This document shows, in pieces, positions 1 to 7,698 of a DNA stretch of 44,852 nucleotides. Under the pieces are notes generated by a model. It ran no database searches. It saw only the letters and a program-made list of their open reading frames with translations, and was not told the DNA's origin. The number at the start of each line of letters is the position of its first letter. The first letter of the stretch is position 1. The position numbers and the translations under genes were made by a program. The DNA comes from Flavobacterium sp. UBA2787 (GTDB lineage Bacteria; Bacteroidota; Bacteroidia; Flavobacteriales; Flavobacteriaceae): contig DEHZ01000007.1 in assembly GCA_002352205.1 (NCBI GenBank), positions 1 to 44,852 of the forward strand, read 5' to 3'.

Positions 1-53
1 AAGAACAACACGCAGAGAACAGAAGAAGTGAGTTCTTGATTGTGAAGAAGTAA
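1..53 (+). CDS. C-terminal tail of a probable OmpA-family protein (partial, runs off the left edge)
   Basis: Frame 3 is open from the left edge to a TAA at 51-53 and encodes a tail reading EQHAENRRSEFLIVKK. The NRRSEF-I-I pattern near the end resembles the last strand of OmpA-type peptidoglycan-binding domains, which commonly end with an NRR-E(F)-I motif. A strong hairpin terminator follows 20 nt later, as expected after a real gene end. Only 16 residues are visible, so the family call is an inference from a short motif. The other two frames close earlier, at about bases 31 and 39. Confidence 0.5.
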   Translation, partial: EQHAENRRSEFLIVKK

Positions 54-73
54 GATTTAATTAATAAACTATA

Positions 74-109
74 AAAACCCCGGATTTTCTAATGAAAATC
101 CGGGGTTTT
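74..109. terminator. Bidirectional intrinsic terminator
   Basis: A perfect 16-bp inverted repeat (74-89 with 94-109) encloses a TAAT loop. A-rich and T-rich ends give a U-tract on both strands. It sits between the tail of the left-edge + strand gene and the convergent queD gene, so it probably serves both. Confidence 0.9.
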
Positions 110-128
110 AGTATATAAAAATATTACT

Positions 129-581
129 TTAAGCATTATCAGAAGCATACCATTCTGCAAATGATGTTTCCGTTTCTTGTAATTTTAAGGAATGAAGCTC
201 AATTGAATTAGGAAGTCTATTTTTAATCTTTTCAGAAAAATCAACAACCATATTTTCGCTTGTTGGTTGATAATCAACCAGAATGACATGATGACCTCTA
301 TTTTTCAGTTCATCTGCCAATTCAATGTGGGGTGTGTTTTGATTAAATACTGTGGCATGATCAAATAAATCAACAATTTCTTCTTTCACAATTTTTTTCA
401 AATCGCCAAAATCGATGACCATACCAAATTTCACATTCGTAGAATCAATAATTGGTGTTCCAATAACTGTAACCGAAAGTTTATAACTATGACCATGCAC
501 GTTTTTACATTTTCCATCGTAGCCATAAAGAGCATGTCCGGTTTCAAAACTAAATTGTTTGGTAATTCTAATTTTTGCCAT
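129..581 (-). CDS. queD: 6-carboxy-5,6,7,8-tetrahydropterin synthase (QueD)
   Basis: PTPS/QueD-family enzyme of about 150 residues. It converts 7,8-dihydroneopterin triphosphate to 6-carboxytetrahydropterin in queuosine (7-deazaguanine) synthesis. Visible signatures are FETGHAL with zinc ligand His16, catalytic Cys25 in GKCKNVHGH, zinc ligands His29 and His31, the DHATVF pair, and the late PTSEN glutamate. I chose the ATG at 581 (MAKIRITKQF) over the in-frame upstream start at 602 because family members begin here. A -7-like TATCTTTG lies at 600-607 on this strand, which would put transcription start between the two candidates. It lies 33 nt downstream of the small membrane protein gene on the same strand. 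No other queuosine genes are in the window. Confidence 0.93.
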   Translation of the reverse strand: MAKIRITKQFSFETGHALYGYDGKCKNVHGHSYKLSVTVIGTPIIDSTNVKFGMVIDFGDLKKIVKEEIVDLFDHATVFNQNTPHIELADELKNRGHHVILVDYQPTSENMVVDFSEKIKNRLPNSIELHSLKLQETETSFAEWYASDNA

Positions 582-599
582 TTCATTTCTATTTCGGCA

Positions 600-607
600 C
601 AAAGATA
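600..607 (-). promoter_or_regulatory. Putative -7 promoter element of queD
   Basis: On the minus strand this reads TATCTTTG, a perfect match to the Bacteroidota TAnnTTTG -7 box, 18 nt upstream of the chosen ATG. No convincing -33 TTTG is visible, so the call is moderate. It supports the start at 581. Confidence 0.45.
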
Positions 608-614
608 AGTAATG

Positions 615-791
615 CTACTGGTTTTTTTCTCTTTTTTTAGCGACATAATACATCCAATAGGCAATTGCAACCAATGCCACAAAAGGCACAAAAGAACCAA
701 TAATTAATCCGATTTGGTAGGAATCATCAGGTGCATTTTCAAGTTTTTCTTTTAAATCAACAGTTTGAACCAGGAAAAAAAGATATTTCAT
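615..791 (-). CDS. Small single-pass membrane protein, 58 residues
   Basis: An intact ATG-to-TAG frame encodes MKYLFFLVQTVDLKEKLEN, an acidic stretch, then one hydrophobic segment at about residues 28-50 (QIGLIIGSFVPFVALVAIAY), and a basic tail ending KKREKNQ. The charge pattern suggests a single transmembrane helix with the lysine-rich C-terminus in the cytoplasm. It lies directly upstream of queD on the same strand (33 nt gap). I do not recognise the family. Clean start, stop, membrane segment and tight spacing argue that it is a real gene, but short AT-rich frames can arise by chance. Confidence 0.6.
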   Translation of the reverse strand: MKYLFFLVQTVDLKEKLENAPDDSYQIGLIIGSFVPFVALVAIAYWMYYVAKKREKNQ

Positions 792-876
792 TTTTAAATG
801 AATAAAGTAATTTTATCTAACAAATTTATGAATTTTAGGGACACGAAAAGACTTTAAAAAATTAAAAAGGAAAAGG

Positions 877-906
877 TCTGATTTAAAATAAATTTAATTA
901 AATTTG
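877..906 (+). promoter_or_regulatory. Putative promoter of tRNA-Ala
   Basis: TAAATTTG at 899-906 matches the Bacteroidota -7 consensus perfectly. TCTG at 877-880, 18 nt upstream, is a weak -33 match. The tRNA begins 11 nt after the box, which fits a short 5' leader. Confidence 0.65.
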
Positions 907-916
907 CCGTCACTTT

Positions 917-990
917 GGGGATGTAGCTCAGTTGGCTAGAGCGTTTGGCTGGCAGCCAAAAGGTCGTGGGTTCGAGCCCCATCTTCTCCA
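917..990 (+). tRNA. tRNA-Ala (anticodon GGC)
   Basis: The 74-nt sequence folds into a standard cloverleaf. The acceptor is GGGGATG with CTTCTCC (one U-U mismatch at 6-67), the D stem GCTC/GAGC, the anticodon stem TTTGG/CCAAA around loop CTGGCAG, and the T stem GTGGG/CCCAT around TTCGAGC. The anticodon is GGC, reading GCC. The G3:U70 wobble, the main alanine identity element, is present. The discriminator is A and no CCA is encoded after it, so CCA must be added post-transcriptionally. Confidence 0.97.
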
Positions 991-995
991 CTTAT

Positions 996-1024
996 AACCT
1001 CGTAAAGTCTTTTTTTACGAGGTT
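996..1024 (+). terminator. Intrinsic terminator after tRNA-Ala
   Basis: An 11-bp perfect inverted repeat (996-1006 with 1014-1024) with a 7-nt loop begins 5 nt after the tRNA. It is followed by a short T-rich stretch. Confidence 0.8.
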
Positions 1025-1192
1025 TTGTTTCATAAAATTCTTACCTCATCTAAATTTCACAAAATATTTGTCACTGAATTTGAGTATTATAAATAGCCTT
1101 ATTCTCCCATAATAAATATCGTAAATATACGTTTCACATTTTAAACGATTATTTAAAATTTGTTTATTATTTAACTTCTAAAATCTTAAAAA

Positions 1193-1654
1193 ATGAAATC
1201 TAATTATATCTTTCTTATTTTATTTATGAATTTAATAGGTTACAGCCAAACTGCAAAAGAGCAGAGAGACCCATTGTATCAAAACGATTATGAATCTGAA
1301 TTAGTGTATGAAAATAGTTCCATCATCATTTCAAAATATAAATCTTCTACTATTAACGAAATTAGTTTGGTTTTAAAAACTGAAGCAAAAAAATGTCCGG
1401 ATTCCAATGGGATTCATTTAACTCTTTCAGATGGAGAAGTATTGAAATTTGATAATTTAGAAATCAATTGTACAACTTTGGAAGCAGGAAGATTTAATTT
1501 AATGGGAAGCATTATCTTGACACCGGAATTGTATAAAAAATTATCCGAAAGCGAAATTAATGAATTTAGATTAGGCAACCAAAAAGTTCCGGTTGTGTAT
1601 AAAGAAAAAGAAGAAAGTCTGAAAGGATTATTTAAATTTTCAGAAAGTTTTTAA
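1193..1654 (+). CDS. Secreted hypothetical protein, 153 residues
   Basis: Starts with a clear Sec signal peptide (MKSNYIFLILFMNLIGYSQ), probably cleaved after Gln19, leaving a mature domain of about 134 residues. Two cysteines (in KKCPDSNG and INCTTL) could form a disulfide in the periplasm. There is no lipobox and no T9SS tail, so a soluble periplasmic or exported protein is most likely. I do not recognise the family. It is monocistronic, with a tRNA terminator upstream and a hairpin terminator 29 nt after its stop. Confidence 0.75.
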   Translation: MKSNYIFLILFMNLIGYSQTAKEQRDPLYQNDYESELVYENSSIIISKYKSSTINEISLVLKTEAKKCPDSNGIHLTLSDGEVLKFDNLEINCTTLEAGRFNLMGSIILTPELYKKLSESEINEFRLGNQKVPVVYKEKEESLKGLFKFSESF

Positions 1655-1683
1655 ACTATTTTTTTTGAATTTATTTTCAAAAT

Positions 1684-1719
1684 AAAACTCCGTAAAGAAG
1701 GCCTTCACGGAGTTTTTTT
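1684..1719. terminator. Bidirectional terminator between convergent genes
   Basis: A 10-bp inverted repeat (1684-1693 with 1707-1716) carries an inner palindrome GAAGGCCTTC at 1697-1706. It ends in seven Ts and has As on the other side. It lies between the secreted protein (+) and the Pro/Ala-rich lipoprotein (-). Confidence 0.85.
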
Positions 1720-1759
1720 ATATAATTATATATACACTAATCAGTAGAATAATTTTTTT

Positions 1760-2326
1760 TTATGCATCCGGTAACGGATCACCCACTTTAATATCACAAC
1801 GGTGATGCGGTTGACCATGTGCCGGATTATTTTTTGGTTTTGGACCCGTAGCATTGGCTGTTGTAGAAGCCGGTGTTGCTGTAGGTTTAACTTGTTGAGT
1901 TGGCGTTACTTGTTTTGCAGGAGCAGGTGCTGCCGCTACTGGCTGAGTTGGATTAGCTTGTTGTTCGCTCTGAACTGTTTTGAAAAATGATTTTGGTGCA
2001 TTTTGCTGAACCGGTGCAGGAGTAGTTCCTTGTGCGGGAGCAGAACCGTCTAAAGGTGCTCCAACTGCAATTTCACATTTGTGAAAAGGTTGTCCGTGGG
2101 GCGGATTTAATTTTGGTGGTTGTCCTGCCGGAGTAGCCGTTTGTGTAGCGGCGGCAGCCGGAGCGGGAGTTGTGGTTATATTTGAAACATCATTTGCAGC
2201 AGGTGTTTCAGTCGCCGTTGTTTCTGTTTTTTGCTCTGTAGAAGCAGGTGCTTCCTCTGTTTTTTTACATGAAGTAAAGAAAAGTGAACTTCCCAAAAGG
2301 AAAAGTAGTATCGATTTTGATTTCAT
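1760..2326 (-). CDS. Pro/Ala/Thr-rich lipoprotein with two HGQP-H-C repeats
   Basis: 188 residues. The N-terminus MKSKSILLFLLGSSLFFTSC is a signal peptide ending in a lipobox with Cys20, so it is probably lipidated and envelope-anchored. The mature protein is mostly low-complexity Ala, Pro, Thr and Gln with no obvious fold. Two copies of a ~20-residue motif stand out: NPPHGQPFHKCEIAVGAPL mid-protein and NPAHGQPHHRCDIKVGDPL at the very C-terminus. Each places two or three His and one Cys within nine residues, which could bind metal or heme, though that is speculation. TATATTTG at 2347-2354 on this strand is a perfect -7 box 20 nt upstream. The motif is the only conserved-looking part. Function unknown. 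Confidence 0.8.
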   Translation of the reverse strand: MKSKSILLFLLGSSLFFTSCKKTEEAPASTEQKTETTATETPAANDVSNITTTPAPAAAATQTATPAGQPPKLNPPHGQPFHKCEIAVGAPLDGSAPAQGTTPAPVQQNAPKSFFKTVQSEQQANPTQPVAAAPAPAKQVTPTQQVKPTATPASTTANATGPKPKNNPAHGQPHHRCDIKVGDPLPDA

Positions 2327-2346
2327 AAGGTTATTTTTTTCAATTT

Positions 2347-2354
2347 CAAATATA
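2347..2354 (-). promoter_or_regulatory. Putative -7 element of the HGQP lipoprotein gene
   Basis: Minus-strand TATATTTG matches TAnnTTTG perfectly, 20 nt upstream of the ATG. No -33 box at the expected spacing. Confidence 0.45.
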
Positions 2355-2394
2355 ATAATTTAAAAATGAATGGCTTTTATTTTAACAAATTGTC

Positions 2395-5300
2395 TTAAAA
2401 ATATGCTCTCAACTGAACACTTCCGGTATGAATTGTATCACTGGTTTCGCTCTTTCTTCCTTGGTAATTCACATTCACATCTAAATATTGCGTCAGGTTT
2501 TTTTGGATGAGTAATCGCCACGTTTGATTTCTTCCGGGTTGAAGTCCTTCCAACATTTGAAAGCCTACCGCAGATAATTCATCACCAGTAAAATCATTGT
2601 TGTATAGCGAAAACTCTCCGTTCATCGTAAATTTTTTCTCGCCTGCATACGTGAAGGACGTTCCTAACCTACTTTGATTTAGCGTTTCGCTGTTTCCCAG
2701 TTGATTTTCTTTGTTTTGAATTTCATAAAACACATCCAAACTCGTATTTTTTGAAAATAAATAACTCACTTTCGGAGCAATTTGATAGCCTAAAATATCA
2801 AAATTCCGTGCCGGAAAATTATCTGAAATGCTTTCGGTGGTAAACGTTTTCCCCGATAAGGCGAACAACCAACTTTTCTTTAATAAATGAGCATATTGCA
2901 CTTGATGAGCAAAATTTTTATTTTCTTGTGAACCGATGGAAAGCAAATTTTTGGTTCTGCTATTTAAAATAGAATAAGTTACCGAATGATTTTGTTTTCC
3001 TCTATTGTAAAAGAAACTGTTCATAAAACTAGAATTCAGTCCCAGTAGTTCCGATTCATCACTTTCAAACGGATTGAGGTTGAAGTTATCCGAATTTCGT
3101 TCAATTTTCCTATCAATTAAATACGATGTTTGGTTGTAGAAATAAGACAAAAACTTCTTAAATCCCGTCTCATTCTGCCAAATCGAAGGATTCAATGTCA
3201 GCGAAACTGAAAACTTATTTTGATGAGTTTTAATAAACACTTGATTCGGCAAAAATATCCGCACATATTTGGCTTGGTCGGGAAACGGAGCAATTTCAAA
3301 TTCTTGTAGTTCCTGAATGCCGTTGCCGTTGTAATCATTCCACATAAAAACACCTTGACCGGGTTCTACTTCCAAATAGGTGAATTCCTGTTGTGGTAAA
3401 GTTCCCGAAGCGGTTTCATAAGCTGTTGTGAGCAAAAGTAATTGTTTAAAAAACCGATCGTTATATAAAATGCGTGAATTCAACGAAGGTTCGTTTGGTC
3501 GGGTTTCATCTTCAAATTGCAAGTTCCTGTAATTGATAAAAACACTTAAATCGCTTTTTTCAGTTTGCAGTAAACGTGATTTCAAGTAATAGGAATGTGA
3601 CCGATTAACTCGCTGTACAAAACCATTTTGTAAACTGTCGTTTACACGATGTAAATAACCTACTTCCATAAAAACTTTCGTAGAATCGCCTCTTCCCACA
3701 AATCCGCCATATTCCAAAAAGCGTTGGCTAAGGGGAGAAAAAGTATTTGTAGCGATTATTTTTTCGCTATTGTCTTCCAACCGAAGTGTTCCTCCAATCC
3801 AATTTTTTTTCCAATCATATTTCGCTTGGGTTTCGCTTCTGGCAAAAGTGGAATTGGCAAATGAACCATCACTTTTCATCAAACTGCTATTGTTTACAAG
3901 TGTCCAATTTTTGTGACGGAAGCGACCATTCAAAACATGCCGAATTCCTGAAAAATTATCTGAGAAGTCCAATTTTTCTAATTGATAATTGGCAAAACCT
4001 TTTTCAGGATGATTCCATCGCAAACCGGAAATTACCAAACTTTGATTCCCTATTGGAGAAGTCAGATTCCAATCGCGATCAAATTCTATCGTAAACAAAC
4101 GTTCAATGGTTCTAAAATCTCTGTCCACAAATTGCACATTGGCAAACGCATCCAATGTCCAATTTTTGGAAAAAAGACGTTGGCTGGCATTAAGTCTACC
4201 TGCAATTCCTTGGTTGTCGTCGTTATCTAAATTGGAATATAAATTCAAGTCATTGTTGCTGATTCCCACTTCAAAATCAACATTCGTTTTGTCAGACGGA
4301 TTGTATTTTCCCATCACCGTAGCAATTTGAATTTTGGTCGGAGCAATGAGTCGAATAATGGGTTCATAATTTCCTTGCGGAATGCCACCTACCGGGGCCA
4401 CATATTCATAAATTCGTCCCACAGCTTGGTTGTTGGCTAAAACGTAATTTCCTTGGTTATTTCCCACCAAAGAAAAACGAACATTGTATAAAACGTCTTC
4501 CGGATTATTGGAAAATTCGAAGATTTCAACACCTGAAATTTGTATTTTTCGATATAAAATTTTGTTTTCCGAAAACGTATCTTCATAAGCAGAAGGAGCA
4601 TTCATTAAGTTGATATTATCGCCTGCGTTTTTGAGAATTTCAACTTGTTCTTCAGATAAATCTTGTTGCAAAGGTTGATTTTTGACATCATTTTCAGAAT
4701 AAATAAATCCGCCAATACTCCATTTTTCGCGTTCATGTGTTACGCCGCCATAGGTGACAAATCGGGTGAAACTGCGGTCGGAATATTGGTATTCAATGTT
4801 AATCCGCATTTCAGAATTGATGGGAAAAAGCGAAGTAAATGTAACTTCTCCTGCATTGTAATCAATAGTGTACTGATTGTTTTCGCCACGTTGCAAGAGA
4901 ACTCCGTTGACAAAAACGCGTTCGGAACCGGAAATAACTAACACATATAATTCTCCATTATTACCCCGAAGTTTATACGGACCTTGGTTTCCTTCCTGAC
5001 CCACAAAAGTGCTTTTGGCATATTGTCCACGGACGAGAGCTGCTGAAGCAAAAATTGTGGTTTTATTTCCTTCTTCGCCCAGACGAAATTGTGTGGATAA
5101 ACCTTGCACTTTTTTATTAAAATTTAAAAAGCGAGATTGCCGATTTTCCAAAAATAAATCACCGGCACGAATGTTCCATTTTTCGGAATATAATTCGATG
5201 AAAATTTGATCAAATTCATCTAATTTTTGTGAATAACCGCCTTCTTGCAATGGAATATTACTGTCTTGAATAGAAGCTCGCAAACTTACTTTGTCCGAAA

Positions 5301-5802
5301 GTTTTCCGGCAATTTGCAAATCTAAATTGGAATTGACTACTGCATTTTGGTTGTTTCCAATAGTTACGCCTCTTGTAATACTTCCCGAAGTGGTGAGTCC
5401 GTCAAACGGTTTGAAGCTGTTGATTCGGTCTTTGGAAAGCGAATATAATTGACCGTTTCCTCTGGAGTTGGGAACCACTTTACTTTCGTCGTAAACGCTA
5501 TACGTTTTAGTTAAATATTCAGGAAAAGCTAGGTAGCGAACTGTTAGTGTATCGTTGGATTGAAAATTATTTTTAAAAACAAGCGTTCCTTTTTGAAAGT
5601 TGACGTTGTAAAAAGTAGTGTCAATCGGATTGCCATTTCCATCTAAAACTTTAAAAAACTCTTTGTTAATACTCACTTTTTCGAGCGAAATCGTATCTGT
5701 TGATACGGTAATTTTTTTCTTTTTATAAGGTGTTTCGCTTTCCTGAGCCCACAACCCGGAAACCATCAGCAGCAACATCCCTAAAAAGCAATTTTTCAAC
5801 AT
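2395..5802 (-). CDS. Large outer-membrane beta-barrel protein with SprA-like signature, 1135 residues
   Basis: A signal peptide (MLKNCFLGMLLLMVSGLWAQ) is followed by a ~100-residue N-terminal domain and a long run of alternating polar/aromatic strands. The protein ends in QLRAYF, a terminal aromatic typical of outer-membrane barrels. Residues about 140-240 carry a segment of the form SGSITRGVTIGNNQ, then S-LDLQIAGKLSDKVSLRASI-D-NIP-Q, then EFDQIFIEL, then AGDLFLE. From memory this order of motifs resembles the repeated SprA N-terminal segments of the T9SS translocon barrel (Sov/SprA). SprA is about twice as long, so this would be a paralog or a distinct family, not sprA itself. TACTTTTG at 5825-5832 on this strand is a candidate -7 box. 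The gene is monocistronic. The role is not known; envelope transport or assembly is an inference. Confidence 0.75.
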   Translation of the reverse strand: MLKNCFLGMLLLMVSGLWAQESETPYKKKKITVSTDTISLEKVSINKEFFKVLDGNGNPIDTTFYNVNFQKGTLVFKNNFQSNDTLTVRYLAFPEYLTKTYSVYDESKVVPNSRGNGQLYSLSKDRINSFKPFDGLTTSGSITRGVTIGNNQNAVVNSNLDLQIAGKLSDKVSLRASIQDSNIPLQEGGYSQKLDEFDQIFIELYSEKWNIRAGDLFLENRQSRFLNFNKKVQGLSTQFRLGEEGNKTTIFASAALVRGQYAKSTFVGQEGNQGPYKLRGNNGELYVLVISGSERVFVNGVLLQRGENNQYTIDYNAGEVTFTSLFPINSEMRINIEYQYSDRSFTRFVTYGGVTHEREKWSIGGFIYSENDVKNQPLQQDLSEEQVEILKNAGDNINLMNAPSAYEDTFSENKILYRKIQISGVEIFEFSNNPEDVLYNVRFSLVGNNQGNYVLANNQAVGRIYEYVAPVGGIPQGNYEPIIRLIAPTKIQIATVMGKYNPSDKTNVDFEVGISNNDLNLYSNLDNDDNQGIAGRLNASQRLFSKNWTLDAFANVQFVDRDFRTIERLFTIEFDRDWNLTSPIGNQSLVISGLRWNHPEKGFANYQLEKLDFSDNFSGIRHVLNGRFRHKNWTLVNNSSLMKSDGSFANSTFARSETQAKYDWKKNWIGGTLRLEDNSEKIIATNTFSPLSQRFLEYGGFVGRGDSTKVFMEVGYLHRVNDSLQNGFVQRVNRSHSYYLKSRLLQTEKSDLSVFINYRNLQFEDETRPNEPSLNSRILYNDRFFKQLLLLTTAYETASGTLPQQEFTYLEVEPGQGVFMWNDYNGNGIQELQEFEIAPFPDQAKYVRIFLPNQVFIKTHQNKFSVSLTLNPSIWQNETGFKKFLSYFYNQTSYLIDRKIERNSDNFNLNPFESDESELLGLNSSFMNSFFYNRGKQNHSVTYSILNSRTKNLLSIGSQENKNFAHQVQYAHLLKKSWLFALSGKTFTTESISDNFPARNFDILGYQIAPKVSYLFSKNTSLDVFYEIQNKENQLGNSETLNQSRLGTSFTYAGEKKFTMNGEFSLYNNDFTGDELSAVGFQMLEGLQPGRNQTWRLLIQKNLTQYLDVNVNYQGRKSETSDTIHTGSVQLRAYF

Positions 5803-5824
5803 AGTTATACTAACTCTAAAAATT

Positions 5825-5832
5825 CAAAAGTA
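5825..5832 (-). promoter_or_regulatory. Putative -7 element of the large barrel gene
   Basis: Minus-strand TACTTTTG is a perfect TAnnTTTG match, 22 nt upstream of the ATG at 5802. The -33 region shows no TTTG. Confidence 0.45.
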
Positions 5833-5948
5833 GTATTTTTTAGGGGTTAAAAGTGTGGTTTGGGATGGAATAAATTGGGAATAGTTGATTGAAAATAGTC
5901 AATTAAAATAAAATGAAAATCAATCAGAAGTTTTTAGAATTTGAAATT

Positions 5949-7079
5949 TTATACAAAACTCAGCAAATATCCCAAGAAAGATCCACCCAAAACAACAAAA
6001 GCACTATTTATTTTTCGGTAGCCAAAAGCAATAGCAATACTTAGAATTGCGATTAGAATTGTTCGCCAATCGGTAATTGTATCTTTTCCCATATCAAAAC
6101 AAACAGCCACAATAATGGCTACTGAAGCGACATTAACAGCATCCAAAAAGGCTGAGAATAATGTGGAATTTCGCATTTTTTTCACAATCGGATTAAGCAA
6201 AGCAACAAATAGGAAGGATGGTAAAAAGATGGCAATCGTAGAAACAACAGCTCCGGTAAATCCGTTAATTTGATACCCGATAAACGTTACCGAAGAAAAA
6301 ACGGGTCCGGGGGTAAATTGCCCAACTGCTATGGCATCAATTAATTGCTGACGGGTTAAAAGCCCTGTTGAAACTAATTCCGTATCCAAAAAAGCAAACA
6401 ATACATAACCACTTCCATAAAGAATTGCTCCAATTTTCAGAAAAATCCAAAATAGATTTGCGTTAGTTGCCGAAAGTAAAGTAGTGTTGGTAATTTGCAA
6501 TAAAGTTAATGGTAGAAAACTCGGTAGACTATTTTGTTTATTACTTCGAATGTAGGCCAAAAACAAAGCAAAAAAACCGGCTCCAAACATCAAATAAATT
6601 TCGTTTATTTTGAATAGTGAAGCCATCAAGACGATTATTCCAATGATGATTAATTCTATTGACTTGAGCGATTTTTTTGCCAAAGGGAAAATAGCTCCTA
6701 AAATAATGGCAATAATCGCAGGTTTTATACCATAAATAAAAGGTTGCACAGCAGGAAGCTCGCCATATTGTTTGTATAAATAAGCAAAAATTCCGGTGAT
6801 GAAAACCGCCGGAAGAATAAAACAAAGTCCGGCTACAACCAATCCTTTCCAACCGCCTTTTTCGTGGCCAATGTGCATGGTCATTTCGGTGCTGTTGGGT
6901 CCCGGAATTAGGTTTGTTGCTCCAATAAGGTCAAGAAAATGTTGTTCGGTTAGCCATTTTCTTTTCACGACCACTTCGTCTTGCATCATGGCAATATGAG
7001 CCGCTGGGCCACCAAAACCGATGACACCGAGTTTCAAAAAAAGTTTAGCTATGTCTTTTAAGGTGGCATTACTTTCCAT
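5949..7079 (-). CDS. chrA: Chromate efflux transporter, CHR family, two-domain (ChrA)
   Basis: 376 residues, the usual length for a long-chain CHR transporter with two homologous membrane halves of about 5-6 helices each. The N-terminal half shows FLKLGVIGFGGPAAHIAMM and LIPGPNSTEM. The C-terminal half repeats the pattern as GQFTPGPVFSSVTFIGYQ. CHR proteins export chromate at the inner membrane; some homologs have other anion substrates, so substrate specificity is inferred from family only. No chrB-type regulator is adjacent. It is a single gene between the barrel gene and the DUF202 gene, all on the minus strand with large gaps. No perfect promoter box is visible. Confidence 0.92.
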   Translation of the reverse strand: MESNATLKDIAKLFLKLGVIGFGGPAAHIAMMQDEVVVKRKWLTEQHFLDLIGATNLIPGPNSTEMTMHIGHEKGGWKGLVVAGLCFILPAVFITGIFAYLYKQYGELPAVQPFIYGIKPAIIAIILGAIFPLAKKSLKSIELIIIGIIVLMASLFKINEIYLMFGAGFFALFLAYIRSNKQNSLPSFLPLTLLQITNTTLLSATNANLFWIFLKIGAILYGSGYVLFAFLDTELVSTGLLTRQQLIDAIAVGQFTPGPVFSSVTFIGYQINGFTGAVVSTIAIFLPSFLFVALLNPIVKKMRNSTLFSAFLDAVNVASVAIIVAVCFDMGKDTITDWRTILIAILSIAIAFGYRKINSAFVVLGGSFLGYLLSFV

Positions 7080-7209
7080 TTTATAATAAGTGATCTGTAT
7101 TTGGATACATTTTTAAAGTACTTCTATCTATTTCAAATTTGAATATACATTTTATAATCTGTTCATCTACTTTGTACTTTTTAGAATGAAAACTAAGCAT
7201 TAAAAAAAA

Positions 7210-7548
7210 CTAAGACTCTTTTTTTTCTTCAAACATCAACTCAATTTGACTGTAATAATTTTTCAGTTGTCGATTAAGTTTTTGAAAACGATAAATCCCA
7301 ATAATAACCAATAAAATAGTTAGTCCTAAAGAAATGTATCCTATAAATTTAATGCTTTCAAAACCTTCTAACTGAATAATTGCAATTCCTCCTAGTAACA
7401 AATAAAGTGAAGATCTGATGTAAGAGAGTAGGGTTCTTTCGTTGGCCAGCTTGGTTCTTTCCATCGCCAAATAATCACGGAGAATGATTTCGTCACGATT
7501 TTCAAACTTGCTGGAAAAATTAAAGATTTTTTTGATATTCATTGCCAT
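7210..7548 (-). CDS. DUF202 family small membrane protein
   Basis: 112 residues. The segment LAMERTKLANERTLLSYIRSSLYLLLGG is the hallmark of DUF202 (YidH-like) proteins: a charged amphipathic stretch leading into the first of two transmembrane helices, about residues 45-62 and 70-90. The C-terminus is charged and coiled-coil-like (LNRQLKNYYSQIELMFEEKKES). Function of the family is unknown. Met3 (7542) is an equally possible start. No operon partner is evident, with 130 nt to chrA and a divergent glycosyltransferase upstream. Confidence 0.88.
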   Translation of the reverse strand: MAMNIKKIFNFSSKFENRDEIILRDYLAMERTKLANERTLLSYIRSSLYLLLGGIAIIQLEGFESIKFIGYISLGLTILLVIIGIYRFQKLNRQLKNYYSQIELMFEEKKES

Positions 7549-7646
7549 TTTAAGAAAAATCTAAATTGGTTTAAATATAAAGTTAAGCATAAAATCTTTT
7601 TTATCGAAGGAAGCATAAATAAAATTTGCAATTTTAAGTTTTATCG

Positions 7647-7679
7647 TTTGCAAATTCAGAACCCATTTCCCTATTTTTG
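7647..7679 (+). promoter_or_regulatory. Putative promoter of the glycosyltransferase gene
   Basis: TTTG at 7647-7650 and TATTTTTG at 7672-7679 (perfect -7 consensus) are separated by 21 nt, close to the Bacteroidota spacing of about 19. The ATG is 20 nt downstream. Confidence 0.65.
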
Positions 7680-7698
7680 AAATTTCAATAAAGCCAGA

